Source of the DNA: Nonomuraea typhae
GTDB lineage: Bacteria > Actinomycetota > Actinomycetes > Streptosporangiales > Streptosporangiaceae
Assembly: GCF_009760925.1 (NCBI RefSeq)
Contig: NZ_VRLV01000017.1
Span: 62,001-126,000, forward strand
Reading direction: 5' to 3'
Length of the DNA: 64,000 bases
The position numbers and the translations under genes were made by a program. The notes below the pieces were generated by a model. That model searched no databases and had not been told where the DNA came from. It saw only the letters and a program-made list of their open reading frames with translations. Of this stretch, positions 57,739-64,000 are shown in pieces; within the stretch, counting starts at the first letter, position 1; the number at the start of each line of letters is the position of its first letter.

Positions 57739-58578
57739 CTATCCAGATCGGGCCAGCTGGCGGGCCGCGGTGACGAGGTCGTGCACCTCCGACTGGCGGT
57801 TCCAGAGGAAGACCACCTCGATGGGCGGGATGGGCTCGGCGATCGGGACGAAGACCGTGGACTCCGGCACCGTGGTGCCCGGGCGCACGCACAGCGTGTA
57901 TCCGGCGCCGGCCTCGACCGTCGCGATCGCGAGGTCGTGGGTGGCCGCGGCCGGTCCGAGGCGTGGGTGCAGGCGGTGGCGGATGAAGCCGGCCAGGTAG
58001 CGGCCGCCGTCGGACTCGGGCATGACCAGCGGTTCGGCGGCGAGGGCGGCCAGCGTCAGGATCTCCTCGGCGGCCAGCGGATGCTCGCGCGGCAGCAGGG
58101 CGTGCACGGGCGTGCGGTGGATGAGCGTGCGGGCCACGCCGCGGGGGAGCGTGCCGGGGGCGTAGCCGAGCCCGGCCTGAAGGCTGCCGTCGGTGAGTGA
58201 GACGATCTGCTCGGCGGTGCCCATCGGCACCACGCGCAGGCGGGGGCCGCCCGGCAGGTGAGAGAACAGGCGGGCCTGCACGTCGCAGAGCCCGTCGGCC
58301 ACGCCGATGCGTAACGCCTGGCCCTTGCCGCGGGCGGCGACGACGGCCCGCTCGAACGCGTCCACCGCGACGGTGGCCTGGGCCAGGAAGACCTCGCCCG
58401 CCTCGGTCAGGCGCACCCCGCTGGAGGAGCGGGTGAACAGTTCCGCGCCGATCTCCTTCTCCAGGGCCTTGAGTTGTTCGGAGAGGGTGGGCTGGGCGAT
58501 GTGCAGCACGCCGGCGGCGCGGCGCAGGCTGCCGGCCCTGGCGATGGCGATCGCGTAACGCACCTGGCGCAGATCCAT
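57739..58578 (-). CDS. LysR-family transcriptional regulator (279 aa)
   Basis: HTH DLRQVRYAIAIARAGSLRRA, AAGVLHIAQPTLSEQLKALE, KEIGAELFTRSSSG. Effector domain shorter than average, including LRIGVADGLCDVQ. Divergent from the thiolase-like gene across 183 bases that contain operator copy 9, 69 nt from this ATG. Could regulate the thiolase or answer to the same operator. Confidence 0.9.
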   Translation of the reverse strand: MDLRQVRYAIAIARAGSLRRAAGVLHIAQPTLSEQLKALEKEIGAELFTRSSSGVRLTEAGEVFLAQATVAVDAFERAVVAARGKGQALRIGVADGLCDVQARLFSHLPGGPRLRVVPMGTAEQIVSLTDGSLQAGLGYAPGTLPRGVARTLIHRTPVHALLPREHPLAAEEILTLAALAAEPLVMPESDGGRYLAGFIRHRLHPRLGPAAATHDLAIATVEAGAGYTLCVRPGTTVPESTVFVPIAEPIPPIEVVFLWNRQSEVHDLVTAARQLARSG

Positions 58579-58647
58579 GCCCTAATCATCGTGCGCACAC
58601 GGTGATCCGTATCAGGGATGTGCCTGAGGATTTACAGCGAATGTTAA

Positions 58648-58663
58648 CCGAGCAAGCGCTTGC
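58648..58663. promoter_or_regulatory. 16-bp operator, copy 9
   Basis: CCGAGCAAGCGCTTGC, two mismatches. It lies 98 nt before the thiolase-like ATG, the farthest of all copies, and it also holds CAAGCGCTTG as a tighter palindrome. Confidence 0.65.
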
Positions 58664-58761
58664 CTCACAAACGGCGCCGGGTTAGCGTGACGGGGCAGCA
58701 GTCGCCCGCCGGGACGGATCGCGCCCCGGCCCGGCGGGCGGTCCTCGACCACGGGAGTCCC

Positions 58762-59835
58762 ATGCAGCCCTTCTCCGGCCGCGCGGCCGTCGCCGGGATC
58801 GGGATGACCGCCCTGACCAGGGCTTCCGGCCGGACCGAGCTGGAACTGGCGGTCGAAGCCTGCCAGGCGGCCTGCGCCGACGCCGGGATCGCCCCGCACG
58901 AGGCCGACGCGGTGCTCAGCTACCACCTGAACGACTCGGTCCCGGTGGTCCAGGTCGCCAGGGCGCTGGGGATCGAGCGGCTGGGCTGGCACAACGACAT
59001 CACCGGGGGCGGCACGCAGGCCGCCTCCATCCTGGGCGACGCCGCGATGTTGATTTATAGCGGGTTGGCGCGAAATATCGTGATCTATCGGGCGCTCAAC
59101 GGCCGCTCCGGCAAGCGCCTCAACCTCGCCTCCACCGGACCCCAGGAAGAGCTCACCAAAAAGTACGGCATGGCCGGTCCGATCCCGCTCTTCGCCCTGG
59201 CCGCCACCCGCTACCTCCACGACACCGGCCTGACCGGGGAACACCTGCACGCCGTCGTCGCCCAATCCCGTGACAACGCCGCCACCAACCCCCGAGCCCT
59301 CCGCCGCGAACCCCTGACCTGGGCGGACTACCAGGCCAAGCCGTACGTCTGCACCCCGCTGCGCACGGCCGACTGCTGCCAGGAGACCGACGGCGCCTGC
59401 GCGCTGGTCGTCAGCGGCGTGCTGGCCGGCCCGCGCATCCACGCGGTGGTCCGCGGCGGCGGCCCCGGCTGCTCGGACATGGCGCACGCCCCGGACGTCT
59501 CGGCCGTCTTCTCCGCGCACGTCGCCCCGATGCTCTGGCAGGCGGCCGGCATGAAGCCCGCGGACGTGGACACCGCGCTGCTCTACGACGCCTACTCCTG
59601 GCTGGTCCCCAGGCAACTGGCCGACTTCGGCCTCGCCGGCGACCTGGGCCCCTACCTGCTGGAGCGCCGCCACGCCTGGGTCAACCGGCACGGCGGCCTG
59701 CTGTCGGAGGGCTACGTGCACGGCCTCAACAACGTCGCGCAGGCCGTGCGGGAGCTGCGCGCCGACCGCGAGGTGGCCCTGGTCACGGGCTTCGGCGGCG
59801 CGTACGGCAGCGCCGCGATCCTCACTTCCGCATAA
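58762..59835 (+). CDS. Thiolase-fold lipid-transfer/Ltp2-like protein (357 aa)
   Basis: Thiolase-superfamily protein of the SCP-x/Ltp group: AAVAGIGMTALTRASGRTEL at the start, WHNDITGGGTQAASILGDAA where true thiolases have the nucleophilic Cys, and GGLLSEGYVHGLNNVAQAV near the end in place of the GHPxGASG box. Without the Cys it is unlikely to be a thiolase; related proteins (Ltp2) are retro-aldolases that need a DUF35 partner. GGGAG precedes ATG 58762. No DUF35 gene is adjacent; the nearest is the OB-fold protein at 32816. Confidence 0.83.
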   Translation: MQPFSGRAAVAGIGMTALTRASGRTELELAVEACQAACADAGIAPHEADAVLSYHLNDSVPVVQVARALGIERLGWHNDITGGGTQAASILGDAAMLIYSGLARNIVIYRALNGRSGKRLNLASTGPQEELTKKYGMAGPIPLFALAATRYLHDTGLTGEHLHAVVAQSRDNAATNPRALRREPLTWADYQAKPYVCTPLRTADCCQETDGACALVVSGVLAGPRIHAVVRGGGPGCSDMAHAPDVSAVFSAHVAPMLWQAAGMKPADVDTALLYDAYSWLVPRQLADFGLAGDLGPYLLERRHAWVNRHGGLLSEGYVHGLNNVAQAVRELRADREVALVTGFGGAYGSAAILTSA

Positions 59836-59875
59836 ATCCTGAAATGCTCGCCACATCCCCGGACATGGACTGGAT

Positions 59876-60406
59876 GTGAGCACCGAAGCCGACAGGTTCG
59901 CGGAGATCTACACCGCGACCTATGAACAGATCCTCGGCTACGCCATGCGCCGCTGCGACAGCCCGGAGGACGCGGCGGACATCGTGGCCGAGACCTACGC
60001 CACGGCCTGGCGCCGCGTGGACCGCCTGCCCGGTGGCGACGAGGCCCGCCTCTGGCTGTACGGCGTGGCCCGCAACACGCTGGCCAACCACCGCCGCGGC
60101 CAGATCCGCAGACAGCGGCGCAGCGCCGAGCTCAACGTGGACATCGCCGACCTCTACGCCCGCACCCCCGAGCACACCGTGGAACTGGGCGCCATCGCCC
60201 GCACCTTCCGCGAACTCGGCGACGACGACCGCGAACTGCTCTCGCTGGTCGCCTGGGAGGGCCTCGACCACGCCCAGATCGCGAAGGTCCTCGGCGTCTC
60301 CCGCAACGCGGTCCGCATCCGGCTGCACCGCGCCCGCAAGAGGTTCTCCCGTGCGCTGGAGCGCGCCGGAGTGACCGCCCACCACCTCGTGATGGAGTCA
60401 GCATGA
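59876..60406 (+). CDS. ECF-type RNA polymerase sigma factor (176 aa)
   Basis: Sigma-2: RFAEIYTATYEQILGYAMRR, then DSPEDAADIVAETYATAWRR. Sigma-4: LLSLVAWEGLDHAQIAKVLG, VSRNAVRIRLHRARKR. A compact ECF factor. The GTG start is used; no strong ribosome site. Its stop overlaps the next gene by ATGA, so the pair is a sigma factor with a membrane-linked partner. Confidence 0.92.
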   Translation: MSTEADRFAEIYTATYEQILGYAMRRCDSPEDAADIVAETYATAWRRVDRLPGGDEARLWLYGVARNTLANHRRGQIRRQRRSAELNVDIADLYARTPEHTVELGAIARTFRELGDDDRELLSLVAWEGLDHAQIAKVLGVSRNAVRIRLHRARKRFSRALERAGVTAHHLVMESA

Positions 60407-61293
60407 ACGAGTTCCAGGAGATCGCGCGGGTGCGCGACGGCGAGCTGAGGGGGCAGGCGTCCGGGGCGGGGGCACGGGCGCTGCTGGCCGCCATCACCGC
60501 CGAGGAGCCGGTCAAGGAGCCCAGAAGGCGGCCGTGGAAGCGCCTGGCCGCGGGCGCGCTGGTCACCGCGGCGCTGGCGACGGCGGCCGTGGTGGGCCCG
60601 AGCATCCTCAACCCGCCGGGCAGCGCCACCTCTTACGCCAACTCGGCCCTGGACATCCGCTTCGAGAACAACCGCTGGGTCGCCCGGATCAAGGATCCGT
60701 TCGCCGACCCGGAAAGGTACGAGGAAGGCTTCCGGGCCGTCGGGCTTGACGTGAAACTCCAGTTCGCGCCCAGCTCGCCGAAGAAGGTGGGCAAGATCTT
60801 CTCGATGGGCGGCTCGGCCGAGGGAACCGGCGAGAGCACCGAGGTCGGCATGGAGTTCGAGCCCGCCGGCTGCGAGATCGACACCCCGGGCTGCACGCTG
60901 ATCCTGACGCTCGGCACGACCGTGACCGAGACCGTGATCAAGGCCGGCCGACCGGCGAAGGCCGGCGAGCAGTACGCCAACATCGCCCTGTCCGACGACC
61001 CGCAGGGCTCCATGCCGGGCTACCAGGTCAAGGGCAAGCGGGTCGGGGAGGTCGAGGACGAGATCAGGAGACGCGGCCTGAAGCTCGTCTACCAGATCAT
61101 CGACCCCAGCCCGGAAGGCGGCCACTTCGTCGACCCGTCCCGCCAGAACGAGAAGGTGGGCCGGGACTGGTACGCCTGGGAGTCGCATGACGCCGCCCGC
61201 GGCGAGGTCCGCCTCCTGGTCACCGACCAGCCCGTGGCCCCCGACAAGCCGGCGGCCGACAACGTCAAGGACCCGGGCTCCGGCGCGGGCTAG
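60403..61293 (+). CDS. Membrane-anchored partner of the ECF sigma factor (296 aa)
   Basis: A 45-residue cytoplasmic part with a basic RRRPWKR stretch, one membrane helix (about residues 48-66, LAAGALVTAALATAAVVGP), then about 225 extracytoplasmic residues. There is no zinc-binding HxxxCxxC motif, so it is not a classical ZAS anti-sigma factor. The outer part contains VGEVEDEIRRRGLKLVYQ, loosely PASTA-like. Position and ATGA overlap with the sigma gene suggest an anti-sigma or sensor role. It overlaps the convergent kinase gene by 29 bases. Confidence 0.7.
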   Translation: MNEFQEIARVRDGELRGQASGAGARALLAAITAEEPVKEPRRRPWKRLAAGALVTAALATAAVVGPSILNPPGSATSYANSALDIRFENNRWVARIKDPFADPERYEEGFRAVGLDVKLQFAPSSPKKVGKIFSMGGSAEGTGESTEVGMEFEPAGCEIDTPGCTLILTLGTTVTETVIKAGRPAKAGEQYANIALSDDPQGSMPGYQVKGKRVGEVEDEIRRRGLKLVYQIIDPSPEGGHFVDPSRQNEKVGRDWYAWESHDAARGEVRLLVTDQPVAPDKPAADNVKDPGSGAG

Positions 61294-62224
61294 CCACGAA
61301 CCTGGCGTGCACCCCGGCGGCCCCCGGTCCGAGCAGGTCGAGGGCCGCCAGCCACGCCGCCGCCCCCGCCGCGTCCTGCGCCGTGTGCACGGCCGTCCCG
61401 CCCAGCAGGTCCTGTACGGCCTGCCGTACCGGACCGGGGTTGGTCAGCACGCTCCCGGCCAGCACGACGGGGCCGCTCGAGTGGAGGCGGCGCATCGTGG
61501 CGACGAGCTGCCGGGCCGCGTCGTGGGCGATCTCCATGGCCATCGGATCGCCTTCGGCGGCGGCCCGGCTCACCAGGGGCGCCAGCTCGGCCAGCCGCAT
61601 GTGACCGGCCTGGACCAGCCGTACCACCCGATCGGCGCTCGCCCGCGGGGTGGCGCCGCGCTCCGCGCCGAGGAAGTGCGTGAGGACCAGCTCGCCCAGG
61701 AGGCCCGGCGGCTCGGCGCGGTCGAGCGTGTGCACGACGGCCTTGGCGGCGGCGCGGCCGATCCAGAAGCCCGAGCCCCCGTCGCCGAGCAGCCAGCCGA
61801 GCCCGTCGGCGATCTCCACCTGCCGGTGGCCGGAGATTCGGATGGCCGCGGCGCCGGTTCCGGACAGCAGCAGGATGCCCTCCGGGGCGGGGGAGCCGGC
61901 CGCGAAGGCGATGGGGAGGTCGGTGACGACCTCGGGCCCCGCGGCGATCCCGTGCGCGGCCCAGACCTTGGCCAGCTCGGTGTCCAGGACGTCCTGCGGG
62001 CCCGCCACGCCGGCCAGGGAGCCGACCACCGCGCCCGGATCCACCGAGGCCAGCGCCTCGCCGAGGGTCTGGCCGATGTGCGCGACCGCCTTCTCGACGC
62101 CATGGGCGGTGGGGTTGCCCGCCCCGCCTCGCGCGTAGCCGACGCGGGTGCCGTCGAGCATGTGGACGGCGACGCGGGTGGAGGTGGCGCCGGCGTCCAC
62201 GCCGACGACCAACGAGTTAGTCAC
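61265..62224 (-). CDS. N-acetylglucosamine kinase-like protein (BadF/BcrA ATPase fold) (319 aa)
   Basis: ASKHA ATPase: phosphate loop VGVDAGATSTRVAV, LLSGTGAAAIR and GWLLGDGGSGFWIG, which matches N-acetylglucosamine kinases more than benzoyl-CoA reductase activators (no Cys cluster). The first step of amino-sugar use is ATP phosphorylation. Divergent from an RpiR/MurR regulator and a SIS protein, a typical amino-sugar locus. GTG start at 62224. Confidence 0.85.
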   Translation of the reverse strand: MTNSLVVGVDAGATSTRVAVHMLDGTRVGYARGGAGNPTAHGVEKAVAHIGQTLGEALASVDPGAVVGSLAGVAGPQDVLDTELAKVWAAHGIAAGPEVVTDLPIAFAAGSPAPEGILLLSGTGAAAIRISGHRQVEIADGLGWLLGDGGSGFWIGRAAAKAVVHTLDRAEPPGLLGELVLTHFLGAERGATPRASADRVVRLVQAGHMRLAELAPLVSRAAAEGDPMAMEIAHDAARQLVATMRRLHSSGPVVLAGSVLTNPGPVRQAVQDLLGGTAVHTAQDAAGAAAWLAALDLLGPGAAGVHARFVASPRRSPGP

Positions 62225-62241
62225 GGACCCGATTTTGGGCC

Positions 62242-62270
62242 TTGACGCGACCGAGTTGCAAGAATAATTT
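62242..62270 (+). promoter_or_regulatory. Predicted promoter of the RpiR-type regulator gene
   Basis: TTGACG (62242-62247), 17-base spacer, TAATTT (62265-62270). It lies 35 nt before the GTG at 62305, in an AT-rich dip unusual for this window. Confidence 0.55.
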
Positions 62271-62273
62271 TCG

Positions 62274-62315
62274 CCTGAAGACCGGGTATTCGGAAGGAAT
62301 ATTCGTGACTTCAGG
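62274..62315. promoter_or_regulatory. Inverted repeat around the RpiR-type gene start
   Basis: Arms CCTGAAG (62274-62280) and CTTCAGG (62309-62315), 28 bases apart, enclosing the inner arms GTATTC and GAATAT. Likely an autoregulatory site or an mRNA stem over the ribosome site. Confidence 0.4.
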
Positions 62316-63174
62316 TGCCCTCGGGCGAGTGGAAACAGAACTGCCGGGACTTCCGGAGGCGTTGCGCCGGGTCGGCGAGGTGATCCTGGGCGACCCCGCC
62401 GAGGCCGCCCGCTCGACGATCATCGCGCTGGCCGAGCGCGCGGGCAGCTCGCCCGCCACCGTGACCAGGTTCTGCCGGGCCTTCGGCTTCTCCGGCTACG
62501 CCGAGCTGCGGGTGGCGCTGGCCACCGAGACCGGCCGCGCCGCGCAGGCGGGATGGGGCGCCGGCGTCGGCCACGAGATCGGCCCCGACGACCCCCTCGA
62601 CGCGGCGGTCGAGGTGATGGCCGCCGCCGACACCCGTCTCATCCAGGACACCGCCGCCCAGCTCGACCTGGAGACCGTCGCCCATGTCGCCGACGCGATC
62701 GTCGCCGCCCGGCGTGTCCTCTTGGTCGGCGTCTCCACCAGCGGAAACGTGGCGACCATGTTCGAGGGCCGGCTGCGCCGCATCGGGATCCCCTGCTGGA
62801 GCGCCGGCGACGCGCACGTGGCCCTGTCGGACGCCGCCCTGCTCGCCCCCGGCGACGTGGCCATCGGCATCAGCCACCGCGGACGCACCCGCGAGGTCAT
62901 GGAGGCCCTCGTCGAGGCGGGCAGCCACGGCGCGAAGACGGTCGCCGTCACCTCCTTCGCCCGCTCGCCGCTGGCCGAAGTGGCCGACCGGGTGCTGACC
63001 ACCGCCAGCCGCGAGACCACGTTCCGCCTCGGCGGCCTGGCCGCGGTCCACTCCCAGCTCTTCGTCCTGGACGCCGTCTACGTCGCGGTCGCCCAGCGCA
63101 CCTACGAACGCACCACCGAGGCTTTCGAACGGACGATCAGCGCGGTCGAGAGCCATCGAGTCGAAAGAGGCTGA
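62305..63174 (+). CDS. MurR/RpiR-family transcriptional regulator (289 aa)
   Basis: N-terminal HTH_6: STIIALAERAGSSPATVTRF, CRAFGFSGYAELR. C-terminal SIS domain with LLVGVSTSGNVATMF and GISHRGRTREVMEAL, which binds a phospho-sugar. Family members repress or activate amino-sugar genes. GGAAGG eight bases before GTG 62305 sets the start. TGAATG junction with the downstream SIS protein, so they are one operon. Confidence 0.92.
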   Translation: MTSGALGRVETELPGLPEALRRVGEVILGDPAEAARSTIIALAERAGSSPATVTRFCRAFGFSGYAELRVALATETGRAAQAGWGAGVGHEIGPDDPLDAAVEVMAAADTRLIQDTAAQLDLETVAHVADAIVAARRVLLVGVSTSGNVATMFEGRLRRIGIPCWSAGDAHVALSDAALLAPGDVAIGISHRGRTREVMEALVEAGSHGAKTVAVTSFARSPLAEVADRVLTTASRETTFRLGGLAAVHSQLFVLDAVYVAVAQRTYERTTEAFERTISAVESHRVERG

Positions 63175-63909
63175 ATGTCGTACGCAACGCAGGTCCTGGA
63201 GCTGGCCCGCACGGTCGCCGCCCGCCAGGAGCACCAGGTACGCCAGGCGGCCCGGCTGATCGTCACCTCACTGCGCAACGGCGGCGTGGTCAACGCCTTC
63301 GGCACCGGCCATTCCGAGGCCATCGCGATGGAGATCGCCGGACGGGCCGGCGGCCTCGTCCCCAGCAACCGCCTCGCGCCGCGCGACCTCGTCCTGTACG
63401 GCGGGCAGCCCCCTGACGTGCTCACCGCCGAACTGGAACGCGACCCGGCGATCGCCCAGCCGATCTACGACCTGGCGTCCGTCGAACCGCAGGACGTCTT
63501 CGTGCTGATCTCCAGCTCCGGCGTCAACGGCACCGTCGTCGAGCTGGCCCGCATCGTCAAGGACCGCGGGCACGCGCTGATCGCGCTCACCTCCGTCGAG
63601 CACAGCACCGCGATGACCTCCCGCCACCCCACCGGCCGCAAGCTGCTCGACCTCGCCGACGTCGTCCTCGACAACGGCGCCCCGTACGGCGACGCCATCC
63701 TCGAACTGCCCGGCGGCGGCAGCTACGGCGCGGTTTCGACGATCACCTCGGCGCTGCTGGCGCAGCTGGTCGTCACCACGGCCGTGGAGGAACTGGTCGC
63801 CCTCGGCGAGACGCCGCCCATCTACCTGTCGGCCAACGTGGCCGGCGGCGACGAACACAACAAGGCCCTGGAGAGCCGCTACGCCGGCCGTATCAGACGC
63901 GGAGCCTGA
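63175..63909 (+). CDS. SIS-domain sugar-phosphate-binding protein (244 aa)
   Basis: Single SIS domain: VVNAFGTGHSEAIAMEIAGR and VFVLISSSGVNGTVVELA, the two phosphate-binding loops. An N-terminal helix precedes them. Such proteins isomerise or bind phosphorylated sugars; in amino-sugar loci they may act as GlcNAc-6-phosphate or MurNAc-related etherase/isomerases, not distinguishable here. The ATG follows the RpiR stop directly. Its stop lies inside the first copy of a 21-bp direct repeat. Confidence 0.88.
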   Translation: MSYATQVLELARTVAARQEHQVRQAARLIVTSLRNGGVVNAFGTGHSEAIAMEIAGRAGGLVPSNRLAPRDLVLYGGQPPDVLTAELERDPAIAQPIYDLASVEPQDVFVLISSSGVNGTVVELARIVKDRGHALIALTSVEHSTAMTSRHPTGRKLLDLADVVLDNGAPYGDAILELPGGGSYGAVSTITSALLAQLVVTTAVEELVALGETPPIYLSANVAGGDEHNKALESRYAGRIRRGA

Positions 63910-63953
63910 CCCCGCAGACGCGGAGCTTGACCCCGGACCAGACGCCGAGCTGA
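63894..63953. repeat. 21-bp direct repeat at the end of the SIS gene
   Basis: Copies at 63894-63914 and 63915-63935 differ at one base; a shortened third copy is at 63939-63953. The first copy includes the SIS stop codon, so the tail of the gene was duplicated into the intergenic space. Confidence 0.8.
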
Positions 63954-63966
63954 AGGAGAGTCCCCT

Positions 63967-64000
63967 ATGTCGTCCACCCCCCAGCTTTCCCGCCGCCAGC
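63967..64000 (+). CDS. Start of a probable exported protein (runs off window)
   Basis: AAGGAGAG lies six bases before ATG 63967. Only 11 codons are present, MSSTPQLSRRQ, which has the twin Arg of a Tat-type signal or a basic n-region. In this amino-sugar context a sugar-binding lipoprotein of an ABC importer would fit, but too little is visible to say. Confidence 0.55.
   Translation, partial: MSSTPQLSRRQ

Noticed and set aside
1581..58663. Calling the 16-bp operator a KstR2 site
   Set aside because: Seven of nine copies have six bases, not two, between CAAG and CTTG, so the KstR2 motif does not fit the set.
61265..62224. Benzoyl-CoA reductase activator (BadF/BcrD)
   Set aside because: The Cys ligands for the bridging iron-sulfur cluster are missing and the context is an amino-sugar locus.

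Overview
The window is about 70 percent GC or more, packed with genes, and starts often use GTG or TTG with ATGA/GTGA overlaps. It carries F420/flavin-type luciferase-like oxidoreductases, PASTA Ser/Thr kinases, ECF sigma factors, an MMPL exporter and many TetR, LysR, MerR, GntR and MarR regulators. This is typical of a chromosomal region of a filamentous actinomycete; the gene repertoire looks most like Streptosporangiales (Nonomuraea-like). The genus is an inference from gene content, not from a marker gene. I saw no rRNA, tRNA, CRISPR array, insertion sequence or phage genes, and no stretch above 300 bases lacks a gene.

Layout. 1-2431: three luciferase-like monooxygenases around a divergent promoter. 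2452-7389: two paralogous Ser/Thr kinases and a membrane-anchored double SMI1/KNR4 protein, followed by an ATP-grasp gene remnant. 7664-14637: Gfo/Idh oxidoreductase, MMPL exporter with TetR, a phosphotransferase with an unusual HTH regulator, and a serine hydrolase. 14674-24461: zinc alcohol dehydrogenase, a branched-chain-type ABC importer (two permeases and one ATPase fused in one chain), a VOC protein, a gutted SDR, and a heteromeric acyl-CoA dehydrogenase pair with an oxidoreductase. 24464-28068: CHAP protein, thioesterase, GntR. 28089-33031: a five-gene leftward CoA-ligase operon. 33077-36414: third kinase and a BCCT transporter. 36465-47571: isochorismatase-like protein, SDR, serine hydrolase, cyclase-family hydrolase, P450/TetR pair, second CoA ligase, oxidoreductase, nitrilase, LysR, alpha/beta hydrolase. 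47634-52470: membrane glycosyltransferase-like protein and a two-gene redox signalling operon. 52523-59835: stress and regulatory genes, sigJ-like operon, thiolase-like enzyme. 59876-61293: ECF sigma factor with a membrane partner. 61265-64000: an amino-sugar locus (kinase, RpiR regulator, SIS protein, and the start of a probable exported protein).

The most striking feature is a 16-bp inverted repeat, consensus CCAAGC-N4-GCTTGG. I found nine copies (1581, 15778, 15838, 21601, 33041, 36437, 39130, 44455, 58648), all just upstream of genes. They link more than twenty genes spread over 60 kb: an ABC importer, two AMP-dependent CoA ligases, an ADP-forming-type CoA ligase, paired acyl-CoA dehydrogenases, SDRs, an alcohol dehydrogenase, an orphan DUF35 OB-fold, an Ltp2-like thiolase, hydrolases and at least five luciferase-like oxidoreductases. 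I infer one TetR-like regulon for uptake, CoA activation and beta-oxidation-like breakdown of a lipid, steroid-like or alicyclic acid substrate. The regulator is probably encoded outside the window, because each of the three TetR genes here has its own different palindrome.
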